64,000 nt of DNA from Astrothelium macrocarpum (lineage: Eukaryota; Ascomycota; Dothideomycetes; Trypetheliales; Trypetheliaceae): positions 35,711-99,710 of the forward strand of contig JAGEMR010000110.1 in assembly GCA_021030915.1 (NCBI GenBank), in the 5' to 3' direction. Both the position numbers and the translations under genes were made by a program. Under the pieces are notes generated by a model. It did no database searches. It was not told where the DNA came from and was given only the letters and a program-made list of their open reading frames with translations. Below, piece after piece: positions 32,814 through 44,085 of this stretch. Position 1 is the stretch's first letter. The number at the start of each line of letters is the position of its first letter.

Positions 32814-35800
32814 AGAGACAGCTTCTGCTTTGTTGTCTCACCTAGCGCGATCAAACGTTAGAGAGGGTTAGCAACAATGTAGAAATACCATGTGGCATGT
32901 TTCCGAAACTTCAGCTTCTTGCCAAGAAAAAATAAAGATAAGGTTAGATATTTGCTGGGGTCGAAAATGCGTCCCATCCCAACATTGCAATGACTCAGCA
33001 ACCCCATCGCCACCTCTTTGCCGGCCTTTAACCTCCAATTTCAACGTCTCTTATCCAATCAAAATCCAACAATTCGGGCCTTTTCGCTGACAAGATATCT
33101 GGCAAGGCGCAAGAATGCTAGCTTGATAATCCCACAGCTATACATTTCTCGAAAATTCGGCCTTAAAGGCTTTAAAGCTCTGTGCCGCAATCGGTGCCTA
33201 ACAATAGCTCCAGCTGAAGAAATAGGACCTACAACCATACGTGCCACATGTAACAACAGGAAGGGGCACGAAGAAGTCGGTCAGGTACACGCGACTACTT
33301 GTAAGTCAGATAATACTGCTCCTCGATTAACGGGTTGACCCACTCGTAATATGTTGTTGCGGTCAGGCGAAGCTCAGCCTAGCCTGGGAAGAAATATCAG
33401 TAAAGGTAGTTTACAAACTGCAAGATACCCGTAAAAGCCCCGAGATTTTGGCGGTGTGTTTCTTTTTCATTCTATCTAGATTTCAAAACGGGTGGCCGTC
33501 TTCTGTGGAAAAGTTTTCTGCAGTGATCGTCTCTGGTAGTTTCAACTAATTTGGCAGAAAAATTAAAGCCTCCTATGACTGTTCTACGGGTTTTGGATAT
33601 AATGCATAGCCGATATCATTTTGCAATTCGCTAATCTGACTAGATGAAAACCGAGACCTCACAGCCAACCAATTTACCTGGTTGACTTTGCCGCATAGTC
33701 ATTCACTTCATTTGCTTACCTCTATTCCAGTTAGAATTGGCTTCGTTCCTTCTCACCGAATCTTCAGAGCCTTGAAACACCAATCTCGTATTCGTTGCCT
33801 TTCTTTTGTTGTCCTGGTTCGCTGCCTGTCTTGAAGATGCTCTTGTGGCAAAGACATTGTTACAAAGGGATAAAACAATGATTTGTGGATGCGCTCCCTG
33901 GCTCGGCTTATACGGCATTCTGACCAGCCCCTTTTCTTTGCGTTAAGTCCTTGGGCTGTCCCGAAGCTGTGGCCATTACTCAAACAAGAAAGAGGGCATT
34001 GGCTGTCTCATATCGGACAAGAAGACTCATCAAAACCCGGAAGCTCGGAACCTGACACGGAACTCTTCCGCAGCACCAAATGGAGTAACCAAAGGATAAA
34101 GAATGAGCTTATGTTGGGCCTGTGATCCAACCCAATCCTACCATGTAGTCATTCTGGGGACGACAGTGGATCAGCCATTGTCGCCTGAGCTGCTACTACT
34201 TTCCGACATCTGCATGCCCATCACACGTTTTGCCGCTAGGCTAGGTCAAGATAAAAGCCGGGCGCCCGATCACGTTGAAAGATAGGTAGGTACGTAGGTA
34301 CCTTGAGCGGCGTCGAGCAGCCACCGGACATGGGATGCATTTGGCAAATGCCAGGTGATCATACCAATGCTGTCTGTGCATCTGTATCAGATATAAAAAC
34401 GTCTCGAACCTCACAATGCCAATCTCAATCCTGCACATCAGTTCGTATAGTGTTTGATACATTTTCGCTTACTGCTCATCAAAGTCCATCAATTACTTTT
34501 ATTTCTTTGAAACAAATTATGGGTGATACGAAACCCCCCTCCAATGACATACCCTGGTTTCGATGCTGCTGGTGGTATAGCGGCCGATGTCAAGCCGTCA
34601 AAAACTCGGGCTGGGTACGCCAGAATGGCGCTGCTTGTACAGCTTGCTTGGTAATACTACGAAGCTTTTGTTGAGTTCGATGCAAGTTCTGACCAGCCAA
34701 CTGCAGATGAATGGACAAAGCAGTAATACCTGACAAGAGCGAGTCACCGGACTGGCTCGGCAGATTGTGAACGGCTACGCTGGATCTCCAAAAAACGCGT
34801 TTGTCGATGAAAAGTTTGGAGAGCGCCGGACTCAAGAAGCTCACTTGGTATGCTGATTCCTGCAAAGGAAACGGCGTTCTATACACGATGTTTACAGTAG
34901 TCGGGATTTTCTTTACGAAAACTACATATAACAGCACTGTACATGTATCAGTTGCTCTTTAAAATCTTTGGGAGGATTCTGTGATTCAACAGGCCGAAGA
35001 GCCGGGATATCTTGGAGTTGGGTGATTGCTTGGATCTGCTGATAGACAGGGGCACTTGATCCTCATTCAACACGCTCATTTGCAACCTTGTACTATTCTC
35101 TGGTGTGCTATAGACTCATAAACTTTACATGTCATATCAAAAGCCTCTGGAACCAATGCTGAAGTTGATCGTCACATGACCGGGATCCGCTGCGAGCTTT
35201 AACCCTGCCTCCCGCGTGGCAGTCAACTGGCCATGGTGCATCTGGGCTTTGCCGCTTCAATAACACAACTCAAGGCAGCCACTGCGGCTGTCGTCGGGGG
35301 GCGAGTTTGGGAGGCTGGCTGAATAGCACATCACAAGCGTCAGCCGCGCGCGGAAGTGTGACAATTACGCAACGTTCGCGTGATTAATTGATGAAGACGC
35401 GCAGATGCAAGGAATGAGAGCATGAGTGGCTCGTCGGCAGGAAACGCCTGTCACGCTCCGTCCCGTGCGTCAGTACGACAAGTTGGCGAGCGGCTAGCCA
35501 CCGATCTACTTAGGGTTAAGGAATAATAGGAAATAGGTACGGAAGGCGGCGCGAGAAAGCCGCCGAGCTTGATAGAGGACGTAGCGGGATGTGATCCGTG
35601 TGGGGGCGTGAATGATTATTGAAGTCGTTTCTGCGGCTGTTCGTCGTTTCGATTCGTGGGTTGAGACCACATCCGTCATCCGTCCCATTGCTTTTGTGAT
35701 CAAGCCTGATGAGGGTGTCAGGAGTTGGGCAGCCGATATGCAAGGACGGACTTGTTTTCTGCAGTCATTGACTTAAAGTTCGTCAACCTGCGGCAAAAAC

Positions 35801-36886
35801 TCCATCAATCCATATCACTTCGGCTGAGCAACGTGACAACATCCCTGAGATTTGTGACCACATGGCTGGGTCGAGCAGATATCCTGCCGTGCCTGGTAAT
35901 TTGCTCGAAACATCATATCCATAGAATGTTGGGTAATCCGCCCCGTAGACACCCAACTGCAGACCCAATAACCAACGACACGTAGGGCTCACTGACGGGC
36001 CGGACAAAGGTCAGTGGCCAATCATCCGCCAAGGCGTGTGCTGATCCGCGCTGAGCTGCAGAACAAACAGAGAAAAACACAAGAGTATTCCAAATTGGCG
36101 ACCTTCTCCACCCGGCCGCGTCAAACGTCTTGCAACCTTGCCTCTCGGGTGGAACTGCCGCCATCCTATATTCTCCTGTTTCAGGTTTTGCAAAGGAGCT
36201 TTCGGAAGAGGCTTCGTATCCGGTAACCATGGAAATAGAATGTGCAGATCTCGGTGTTGCCCTAACTTGCCGTGTGGAAATACTGTGCCACTCTGGATAG
36301 CAAGCGCCATGGACTTGGTCGCGAGGCTGATTAAACCGACGATGAATCGATAATCGTTACGCATCAGGGCTCCTTTGTTGCCTGCGTCATACCCAGTGCT
36401 GATATTACTTGAATAAGTCGTTCTTCTTGAAACTAAATCAAATCCTGACTAGAGCCTATGTATTGTGGTGACGTTGGTAGCGTGAGTATCCCATTCGCCA
36501 ACAAGATTACGAGCCAGACAGCTTTTGAGCCAAGTCTTCTGAAGGATTATGTAGCAGTCGTGATGACTGTCCCTTTTCTTGATAATCGATGGGTCATCAG
36601 TGTTGCAGCAGGCCTATACTCTGAGTCAGCAGGCTCTGGGACGTGCATTGTGACGAGAAGGAGTATGTACATGTTTCGCGCTGCTCATGAGTGATAGTAA
36701 TCTCATAAATGAATATTCCTTTTTGTGTTGGTGCAAGATGCAAACCAACTCAATCAATTGAAATGGTCACGAGGCAGCAAGCGACTTGTACTTGGAAAAG
36801 AGGGTTTCCTCCACCAGTGGCTAACATATGACCTCGCACTCCAACCGCAATAAGACATAGCTAACTTCAAGTTTGCCAGATAATTT
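32814..36886. other. Gene-empty region of about 4 kb
   Basis: I found no gene I can support. Short frames occur on both strands but none has family features. One ATG near 34518 starts MGDTKPPSNDIPWFRCCWWY in a 52-residue Cys/Trp-rich frame whose meaning is unclear. The composition from 35200 to 36300 is GC-richer than the rest, with short rightward and leftward frames that look like decayed coding or mobile DNA, but I cannot name a source. No tRNA was seen. Confidence 0.4.
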
Positions 36887-38906
36887 TCAAAGACCAGAAT
36901 CTTGCTGTGCTCCATCTTCGCCAGAACCTTGCTCCTCTTCACTTCCATTGATTGGATCAACAACCTGTTTCTTGTTGAATTCATTCGAACCAACCAAAAG
37001 CAATAACAGGCTTGCGCAAGCAAACAGCCCTGAAACAAGAAGATACGGCAGTCCAACCCAATTGTCCCCAAGCTGTGAGCCTTCTTGGAATAAACCCGCC
37101 AACAGTGGGCCCCAAAGCATCGAACCCACAGTACGGACAATGCTGATAATGATATACAATCGAGCAATTTGATCACGCTCAACCAAGCTGGTTAAAAGGC
37201 TACGTAACATAACTGGTAAGCCATCGCCCAAGGTGAAAAGGATCATGGCAGTGATTGATATAGCAATGTTTGGTGCTAGACCAAATATTGCGTTACCAAC
37301 AAAAACAAGGATGCCGCTCAGGCGTCCCAGCCAGAGGTCTTTGTTCAGAGGTGTGAAAGCAAAGCGCTGCATAAGGACGGTTGATAGAGTTGGGAGAATC
37401 AATAAGAAAACAAAAATGCTGATACCAGAACGAATAGACATGAGAAGAGTAGCGTCAGCAATGCTAAGCTTGTATCTTTTCGAAATGTACAATGTGGTAA
37501 TCGCTATTCCGCCGGGAAGAAAGTATGTTAAGATTAGTGGAGGGATACGCCAATCCCGAAAGAAAAAATCGGCAGAACTTTTCAGTACGGCTAGGCGATC
37601 GTGCCATTTCGACTTTCTTGCATCCTGTGACGTGTTTGTTGTATCTTGTAGCGAAGGAGATTCGACGCCAAGTGCTGTCTCAACGTTCGAGTGACTAAGC
37701 GTTTCCGGAAGCATAACAGTCAATGGAATAGAGATAAGCTGAACTGATAGGCCCAGGAGCATGGGGATCCAGAGATCGTACCTCATAAGAATAGCACTAA
37801 GCGGCGGTGAGAGAAAATTGTTGAATAGCCCAATTGCACCGAGACGGAGGAAAACTGAAGCACTACAGCTTTTGTCAACGACACCTGTAAAGCGATCAAG
37901 AAACGGCTTACAGTTGCGCTTCACTTGTCAAGTCAGCTATCATGGTCATGCCCAAGTCAGATGCGATAGGTATGCCGCCTCCAAATATTGCATGGATTGA
38001 TGTCGCCCAAACGAGCTTGAGAGGCAGCGTCTGCCAAAAATAACCTACGCATTGTAAATACGTCTTCTCCAAAGATTTGCGGACAAATGATCGTGATCAG
38101 ATGGATAACCTAAAGTTGGCATGTGCACTGTGAGAGGGACAAAGCAGGGCCCAATAAGATCTCAGAAAGCTCCTACGCCAGCTTCGAATGGATTTCATAC
38201 TGTCCGAAAGCGGAGCGATAGGTTTTGTCAGGGCACAAAAGTCTGACTTGATAGTTCGAGATGAATAAAAAAGAATGTGGGAGAAAATGTGGAGGTAAAA
38301 GCTGAGCGCAAGCAAATGTGACAATAAGAAGGCATCGTAAAGCATCGTCGCACGGAAGCCACTTACAAATCACCATGATCAGGACACTTCGCACCCAGAA
38401 CGAAACAACAGCCATGACCATGATATGTTTTCTTCCATATTTATCAGCAAGCCAAGCATATGGAATCGCAAGTAGCAAGCCTAACAAGGTTAGTTTGGTG
38501 ATGCTCCAAGATTCGCACGTCCAGGACGTTAAAATGTCTTTTTGCACATACTGGGTATGGCATCGAAAAATTCTTGCCACCCTAACAGCAGAGCGACGCT
38601 GCTCTCCACAGGTTCAATTTTGCACAAGCGCTCAGGCACCCAACCATCTCTTCCCACCGCGTTAGGATCATGGTCATCATAATATTTCCGGCAAGTGATC
38701 GACTCAAAAAGTCGTATTTGAGGGTTGATCATGAGCAAGTTCCCGCATCCCAAGGTAAGAACGACAAAAGCTATCAGAAGCACAGCTCTGGAGCGATTGA
38801 CGGGTGAAGGAGCACTGGGTGAGGTTTCACTGGTGGGTGATAAAAGTCCTGTCTGCTCCGTTGGCTCATCTTGGAATTCATCGTGCTCAATTACTGGAGA
38901 AGACAT
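36887..38906 (-). CDS. MFS transporter
   Basis: Exons in transcription order are 38906-38552, 38480-38367, 38044-37912 and 37868-36887, encoding 527 residues. The N-terminus is cytosolic and acidic (MSSPVIEHDEFQDEPTEQTG). TM1 (AVLLIAFVVLTLGCGNLLMI) is followed by a long extracellular loop with Cys residues (ESITCRKYYDDHDPNAVGRD). The MFS motif A region appears as LAIPYAWLADKYGRKHIMVM. About twelve TM segments can be counted. The layout matches a fungal MFS family with a large first loop; its substrate is unknown. Intron 2 is about 320 nt, and splicing across it restores MVICYFWQTLPLKLVW. Intron 3 (43 nt) was chosen over a competing 40-nt option because it gives a better match to ADxTPEExRS-type sequence. 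It is divergent from the MATE gene at 39899. Confidence 0.85.
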
Positions 38907-39898
38907 GTTTTTGCACGTGTTGAAAAGAGGATCAGTGAGCAGCAAATCTCAGGCGAGCGCTCCTTCATCCTGCTATCCTACACCATAAACAAGATGCCAT
39001 ATTTATCTCAATGACCGAAAAAAAGGACGCGAATGCGACTCGTAAGGTGTTCGGCGGTGGTGAAATTAGCACGGCCAGAATCCTGCGCTAATTCAGCCTC
39101 TGTTGGGAGGTCTGTACTCCAGGACGCGACACCTTCATCCGACAACAGCATCATCTCGTCGACAACTGACACTCATCTAGGAGACATGTCAATCAAGACA
39201 AGAAGAAGAGTCACACGCGCAGGAACACAATAGTTCAAGGCATGAAAACGCGCAATTGCGGGACGCGTTGAACCTTACTCTCATTGGCCAGTTACGTCAA
39301 GCTTTGCGAAGCCCTTGATCATGACGTACCTCAAAATCCGTTCACCGTCTGCCACCAGAACTCCTTCGAGAACGGCAGTTGAGGTGAAGAAAGTTGCGAT
39401 TAACATTTCAACCCGATTCCCAACCCCGGCTGAAGGTGAATTGGCTAGTTCAAGAGATGCGTCCAGAACCAAGCACTGCAAGCCTGCATCGAGTTCACGT
39501 AAAAATTATTGGCCGTTTTTAGTCAAGCACTAACCGAATATCTGACTCGGTGGCCCGGAGAAAGATAAGGATGGTTTACTTTACACATAGCGTCTGTGGT
39601 AACCTCTAGCATCATAGGTATTACGCCCGGCATCCTGTCCCCTGCAAAATGCAATGGTAGGTTATCGGCCGAAAATTCTCGTTGAAATGCAAAAACACGA
39701 CAGCATGCATGCATGCTGTTCATCTACGTCCCATCAGCGAAAGTGCTATTGTTTCGGCTATGCAATAATACCACGTTCAATGTTTTTCTTGCTTTGTGAT
39801 CAGGAAGTATGGAAATCGGGCCTTGAGCAAGAACACCAATTGTCTGCCTTTTAACGCTTTGCAGTACAGAACAAACATTTCAATACCCAGAAACTACT
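38907..39898. promoter_or_regulatory. Divergent intergenic region between MFS and MATE transporters
   Basis: About 990 bases separate two outward-reading transporter genes. A perfect 20-bp palindrome (ACAGCATGCATGCATGCTGT) lies at 39700-39719, about 180 bases before the MATE start. No gene recognised. Confidence 0.45.
39700..39719. repeat. Perfect 20-bp palindrome
   Basis: ACAGCATGCATGCATGCTGT is identical to its own reverse complement. It sits in the shared upstream region of the MFS and MATE genes. Possible regulator site; the sequence symmetry is seen, use is not. Confidence 0.6.
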
Positions 39899-41482
39899 AT
39901 GGAAAGTCAACCAGATGACAAATCGAGCGCGCGTACATGGCTTCCACATTTTGTGACTCAATCCAAGAACGCTAAACAGAAAGACGCACCGGACGAAAGA
40001 ACTTTACTACTACCGCAGTCAGATGAGGAACAGCAAAATGGCGAGATACATCAAGTCCCAGACAAGAGCAAATCTAGAGCTCGAAACATTGCTTCCGAAT
40101 TTTGGATTCTTCTAAAAGGTTCAGTCCCTGTGATACTGGCGTATACCCTCCAAAATCTACTCCAAACCATATCAGTCCTTGTCGTCGGGAGGCTATCCCC
40201 AGAGGCTCTGGCTACAGCAGCTTTTGCTTACATGTTCGCAATGGCGACTGGCTGGCTCATTGCTCTTGGTGGCACGACTGCCATCGATACTTTGGCCTCA
40301 GTGAGCTTCACAGGCAGTAAGAATCCACATGATCTCGGAGTCATCCTTCAGCGAGCCTTCTTCATCCTCGGGCTTTTCTACGTACCTGTCTGCATTTTGT
40401 GGATATTTTCAGAACCGCTTTTCAGGGCTCTTGGACAGGAAGACTATATTGCTCACGATGGATGTCGCTTCCTGATGGTCCTGATCCCGGGTGGCCTTGG
40501 TTACATATATTTTGAGGCCATGAAAAAGTATCTACAAGCCCAAGAAATCATGCGGCCGGGCACATACGTTCTGTTGATGACAGCACCAATTAATCTCGGA
40601 CTCAATTATCTCTTTGTCTACACACTGGGTATCGGCTTACTGGGAGCTCCTATAGCTACGGGTATATGCTACTGGCTCTCCTTCATTTTGCTTGTTTTGT
40701 ATTCTCGCTTCATCACTGGCTGGCAGTGCTGGGGTGGCTGGACACGCGCTGCTATCCGGGGATCCAATATGCGGACTTTTGCACGTCTCGCCATTCTGGG
40801 TATCATCCATGTGGGAACAGAGTGGTGGGCTTTTGAGATTGTTGCGCTCGCAGCGGGTAAATTGGGCACCATGCCTTTGGCTGCACAAAGCGTCATTATG
40901 ACAACGGATCAAGTCCTAAACACCGTTCCGTTTGGTGTGGGCGTTGCTACCTCTGCCCGTGTTGGCAACCTTTTGGGCGCACGAGATGCCAAAAGTGCAA
41001 GCAGAGCAGCCAATGTTGCGGCATGGCTTAGTATGATTCTAGGCGCAGCCGTGCTTGCTGTGCTTATGGGCGTCAAAGACGTATACGCGAAAATTTTCAA
41101 TGACGATGAGAGGGTAGTGCATCTGACTGCAGAAGTCATGCCGTACGTGGCGCTGTTCCAGATTGCCGATGGTTTAAATGGAAGCTGTGGGGGTGCATTA
41201 AGAGGCATGGGAAGACAACACATTGGTGCTGCCGTCAACATAGTGAGTTACTACTGTGGTGCCTTACCATTGGGAATCTACTTGGCGTTCCACGGCTGGG
41301 GCTTGCCTGGCCTATGGATTGGTCAATGTATTGCGTTATATCTGGTCGGTTTGCTAGAGTGGGGAATCGTGGCATTCAGCAACTGGGAAAAGCAGGTCAA
41401 AAAAGCATTCGAGAGAATGGACAAACCTATTCACGGCCAGACCGAAGACGAGAGAGCAGAAGATGACGAGATGCGGGCTTGA
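39899..41482 (+). CDS. MATE-family efflux transporter
   Basis: A single exon of 527 residues. After a cytosolic N-terminus with a DERTLLLPQSDEE motif, twelve TM segments follow. Typical MATE features are the first repeat (LKGSVPVILAYTLQNLLQTI, then VVGRLSPEALATAAFAYMFA), the related second repeat (MPLAAQSVIMTTDQVLNTVP, then GVGVATSARVGNLLGARDAK) and DGLNGSCGGALRGMGRQHIG. The family exports organic cations and drugs in exchange for protons or sodium, at the plasma membrane or vacuole. The C-terminus is charged (DEDERAEDDEM-like). It is intronless, unlike most genes here. Neighbours include two MFS carriers and a secreted ureohydrolase, which suggests a small transport-oriented group. Substrate unknown. 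Confidence 0.93.
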   Translation: MESQPDDKSSARTWLPHFVTQSKNAKQKDAPDERTLLLPQSDEEQQNGEIHQVPDKSKSRARNIASEFWILLKGSVPVILAYTLQNLLQTISVLVVGRLSPEALATAAFAYMFAMATGWLIALGGTTAIDTLASVSFTGSKNPHDLGVILQRAFFILGLFYVPVCILWIFSEPLFRALGQEDYIAHDGCRFLMVLIPGGLGYIYFEAMKKYLQAQEIMRPGTYVLLMTAPINLGLNYLFVYTLGIGLLGAPIATGICYWLSFILLVLYSRFITGWQCWGGWTRAAIRGSNMRTFARLAILGIIHVGTEWWAFEIVALAAGKLGTMPLAAQSVIMTTDQVLNTVPFGVGVATSARVGNLLGARDAKSASRAANVAAWLSMILGAAVLAVLMGVKDVYAKIFNDDERVVHLTAEVMPYVALFQIADGLNGSCGGALRGMGRQHIGAAVNIVSYYCGALPLGIYLAFHGWGLPGLWIGQCIALYLVGLLEWGIVAFSNWEKQVKKAFERMDKPIHGQTEDERAEDDEMRA

Positions 41483-42271
41483 TGAACCTATGTGGGGCAA
41501 AATACCATTACTATGACTTACGACCATCTAGACGTCAAGAAAATATGTCAATTGGTCAGGATCTGTAAGCCGTGGCAGTCTATCGGTTGCATGTACAAAA
41601 AAAGCTAGTACAAATTTGGCAAGCGGAGGCTGCATGTTGTCGTCAGAATGGGAATTTGCTCATGGCATTTCATTATCGACACACAAACCAAAATCACCAG
41701 AAAAAGGCGGTCGACCGAAGCTTCTCGCGTTATTGCCAAATTAGGACGACGTTGCAGCTCAGGCCACCGGAATCCTGATTAGGATACAGGCATCACTATC
41801 AACCACCTGGCTGGTTTCGCCGTACGGCATGGTGGCATATGCAGTACGTAATGCGGAGTTGACCCCGTACCACTCGTATCAAACTCCGATTGAATGAGTT
41901 TAAATTGACATCGGGTCAGATAAGACTAGGAAAGACGATTTTTCATATTATGTAACATCGGCAGATGCTTTGGATTTTGACTTGCTCCAATTCCTCACAC
42001 GGGAAATGCCCCGCAGCCAAGGCCTTCTCCCAAGCTTCATGACTCGCACCCCATAGCGGACCACAGCTTAGGGTAGCTATCTATGGGAGCTTCCAAACAT
42101 GGAGCCAGGACTTCGTCTAGACAAACTAATGTAGATTTAGCCGGGGTAGCTTGCAAAAGCTCTCGGCTTCAAAAGTTGAAAACATTCATACCCCACCAGG
42201 TTTTTCTGTACTTCTAAACTCTTCGCCATTTCCTTTGCCTTCTTTCTTACTATTCAATTAGATTTCTCATC
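41483..42271. other. Intergenic, MATE 3' side and ureohydrolase promoter
   Basis: No gene recognised. The last 60 bases before 42272 are pyrimidine-rich, typical of a fungal leader. Confidence 0.4.
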
Positions 42272-43789
42272 ATGATCTTAAAAGCATTTCTATTATGTGG
42301 CTGTGGAGCCATCGCCGCAGCGCATGGTGTACATGACCAAGAGCCCATTGAAGGCCCTCACAAGAGTTTATGGTACAACACATTACCTGGTGATGGTGGA
42401 ACCCAAGTGAATTCTGAGCAAACAATCGTCTTGTTGGTTTAAAATTGACGAGAACAAAGGCCGATTCTGTCTTTTCCGGGATCTCAACTTTTGGGCGAAT
42501 AACTTACCATCCGTGCCTCTCAAAAGAAGACGTGGATTACGATATTGCTTTCATCGGTGAGGCAAGGCCCCTGTAGGAACATTGGATGGCCACTGATTCA
42601 GCCTCGTAGGAGCTCCATTTGATACAGGAACTTCATATCGACCCGGTGCTCGTTTTGGACCCAGCGGAATCAGGCAAGGTTCTCGCCGCCTCAATCTCTA
42701 GTATGTAATGCAAAATGCAAGAAGCTTACTTATGGCATTGCACTACAAGGCTCACGCAAAGTTCGCTTCAGCGGCGGTTACAACGTTCCTTTGGATGCAA
42801 ATCCTTTTGATAGTTGGGCAAAGGTCATAGACTGTGGGGACATCCCCGTAACATCGTAAGCCCGAAGAAGATATGGAATCGTGAGAGATTTGCCAGCTAA
42901 GGATTCGATAGATACGACAACGCATACGCCTTGAAACAGATTGAGGAAGGCCACCATTACATATTATCCCGTTCGCCGCATACCGATTCCAAGCAACCAG
43001 GTCCATCAAAGAAGGGCAAGACTTTGCCACGAGTAATTACCCTTGGGGGCGATCATACAATTACACTTCCCTTGCTGCGAAGCGTAAACAGAGAATACGG
43101 CCCGATAAGCGTCATTCATTTTGACAGCCATTTGTAACTTGCTCATTCTGTTTACGAGAGATTATGACATCTAATCTATTGCTTAGAGATACATGGCGGC
43201 CAAAGGTCTTTGGTGGCTCTCCCAGCTATCAAGCCTCCATTAACCATGGGACTTATTTCTACCATGCATCAGAAGAAGGGTTGCTTGCAAACGACACAAA
43301 CATTCACGCTGGTATCCGCACAACTCTGAGTGGTCCATCCGATTACGAGAATGACGGATATTGCGGCTTCGAGATTGTCGAGGCAAGAGAAATTGATACT
43401 ATTGGAACGGACGGAATAATCAAGAGGATCAAGGAAAGAGTTGGATTAGACAACCCTGTATATTTAAGTATCGATATCGATACACTCGATCCTGCTTGTA
43501 TGTTTCCTGTACCTCTGAAGCAAACTGTACTGACAAATTAGTCGCGCCTGCTACCGGAACGCCCGAGACTGGTGGATGGTCCACTCGAGAGCTCCGCACT
43601 ATCATCCGGGGATTGGAAGGTATCAACTTGGTGGCAGCAGATATTGTCGAGGTAGCACCGGCATATGACACTAATGCTGAGCACACAACAATGGCAGCAG
43701 CAGATACTCTATACGAGGTCATGACTTTGATGGTGAAGAAAGGTCCATTGAGCAAAATGATAGATAACGGCAAGGCCGAGGAACTGTAA
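42272..43789 (+). CDS. Secreted agmatinase-family ureohydrolase
   Basis: Seven exons (42272-42406, 42460-42556, 42610-42700, 42772-42855, 42912-43133, 43187-43497, 43542-43789) give 395 residues. A signal peptide (MILKAFLLCGCGAIAAAHG) begins the protein. The catalytic core shows FIGAPFDTGTSYRPGARFGP, GGDHT with H184, HFDSHLDTW with D207, H209 and D211, and LSIDIDTLDPA with D306 and D308. All six dinuclear Mn(II) ligands are present. Members hydrolyse agmatine, 4-guanidinobutyrate or related guanidino compounds to urea plus an amine or acid. The exact substrate cannot be read here. Secretion suggests action outside the cell or in the secretory path. A DHA1-type MFS gene lies just downstream on the opposite strand, and a MATE gene upstream. 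All introns are near 50-70 nt. Confidence 0.92.
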
Positions 43790-44085
43790 GAGGAAGGCCT
43801 GGATTGCCAGGTTGCAACGGGTCTACGATCATACCACTCCCAAACGATGATGAGCGCTTTTGCCAGTTGTTAATTGATATTAACACTGCATGCTGATGTT
43901 GTTTGGGGTAAGTTTGACGTGTTCAGGGCGAGCTCTGTGGCACCTCCAAGGAATCTGCCATCTGCCTGATCAACGTACTGGCTGACTAGCGACGGTTTAC
44001 CGCAGATAGAGCAAGAAACATCATTTGACTTGAGCTCGTATCAAAAACTCTCGATTTAGATTGTCGACTATGCTATCTGTCTCGC

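Noticed and set aside
36011..36364. Leftward 117-codon frame in the gene-empty region
   Set aside because: No recognisable domain, no intron/exon logic; may be decayed mobile DNA but cannot be supported.
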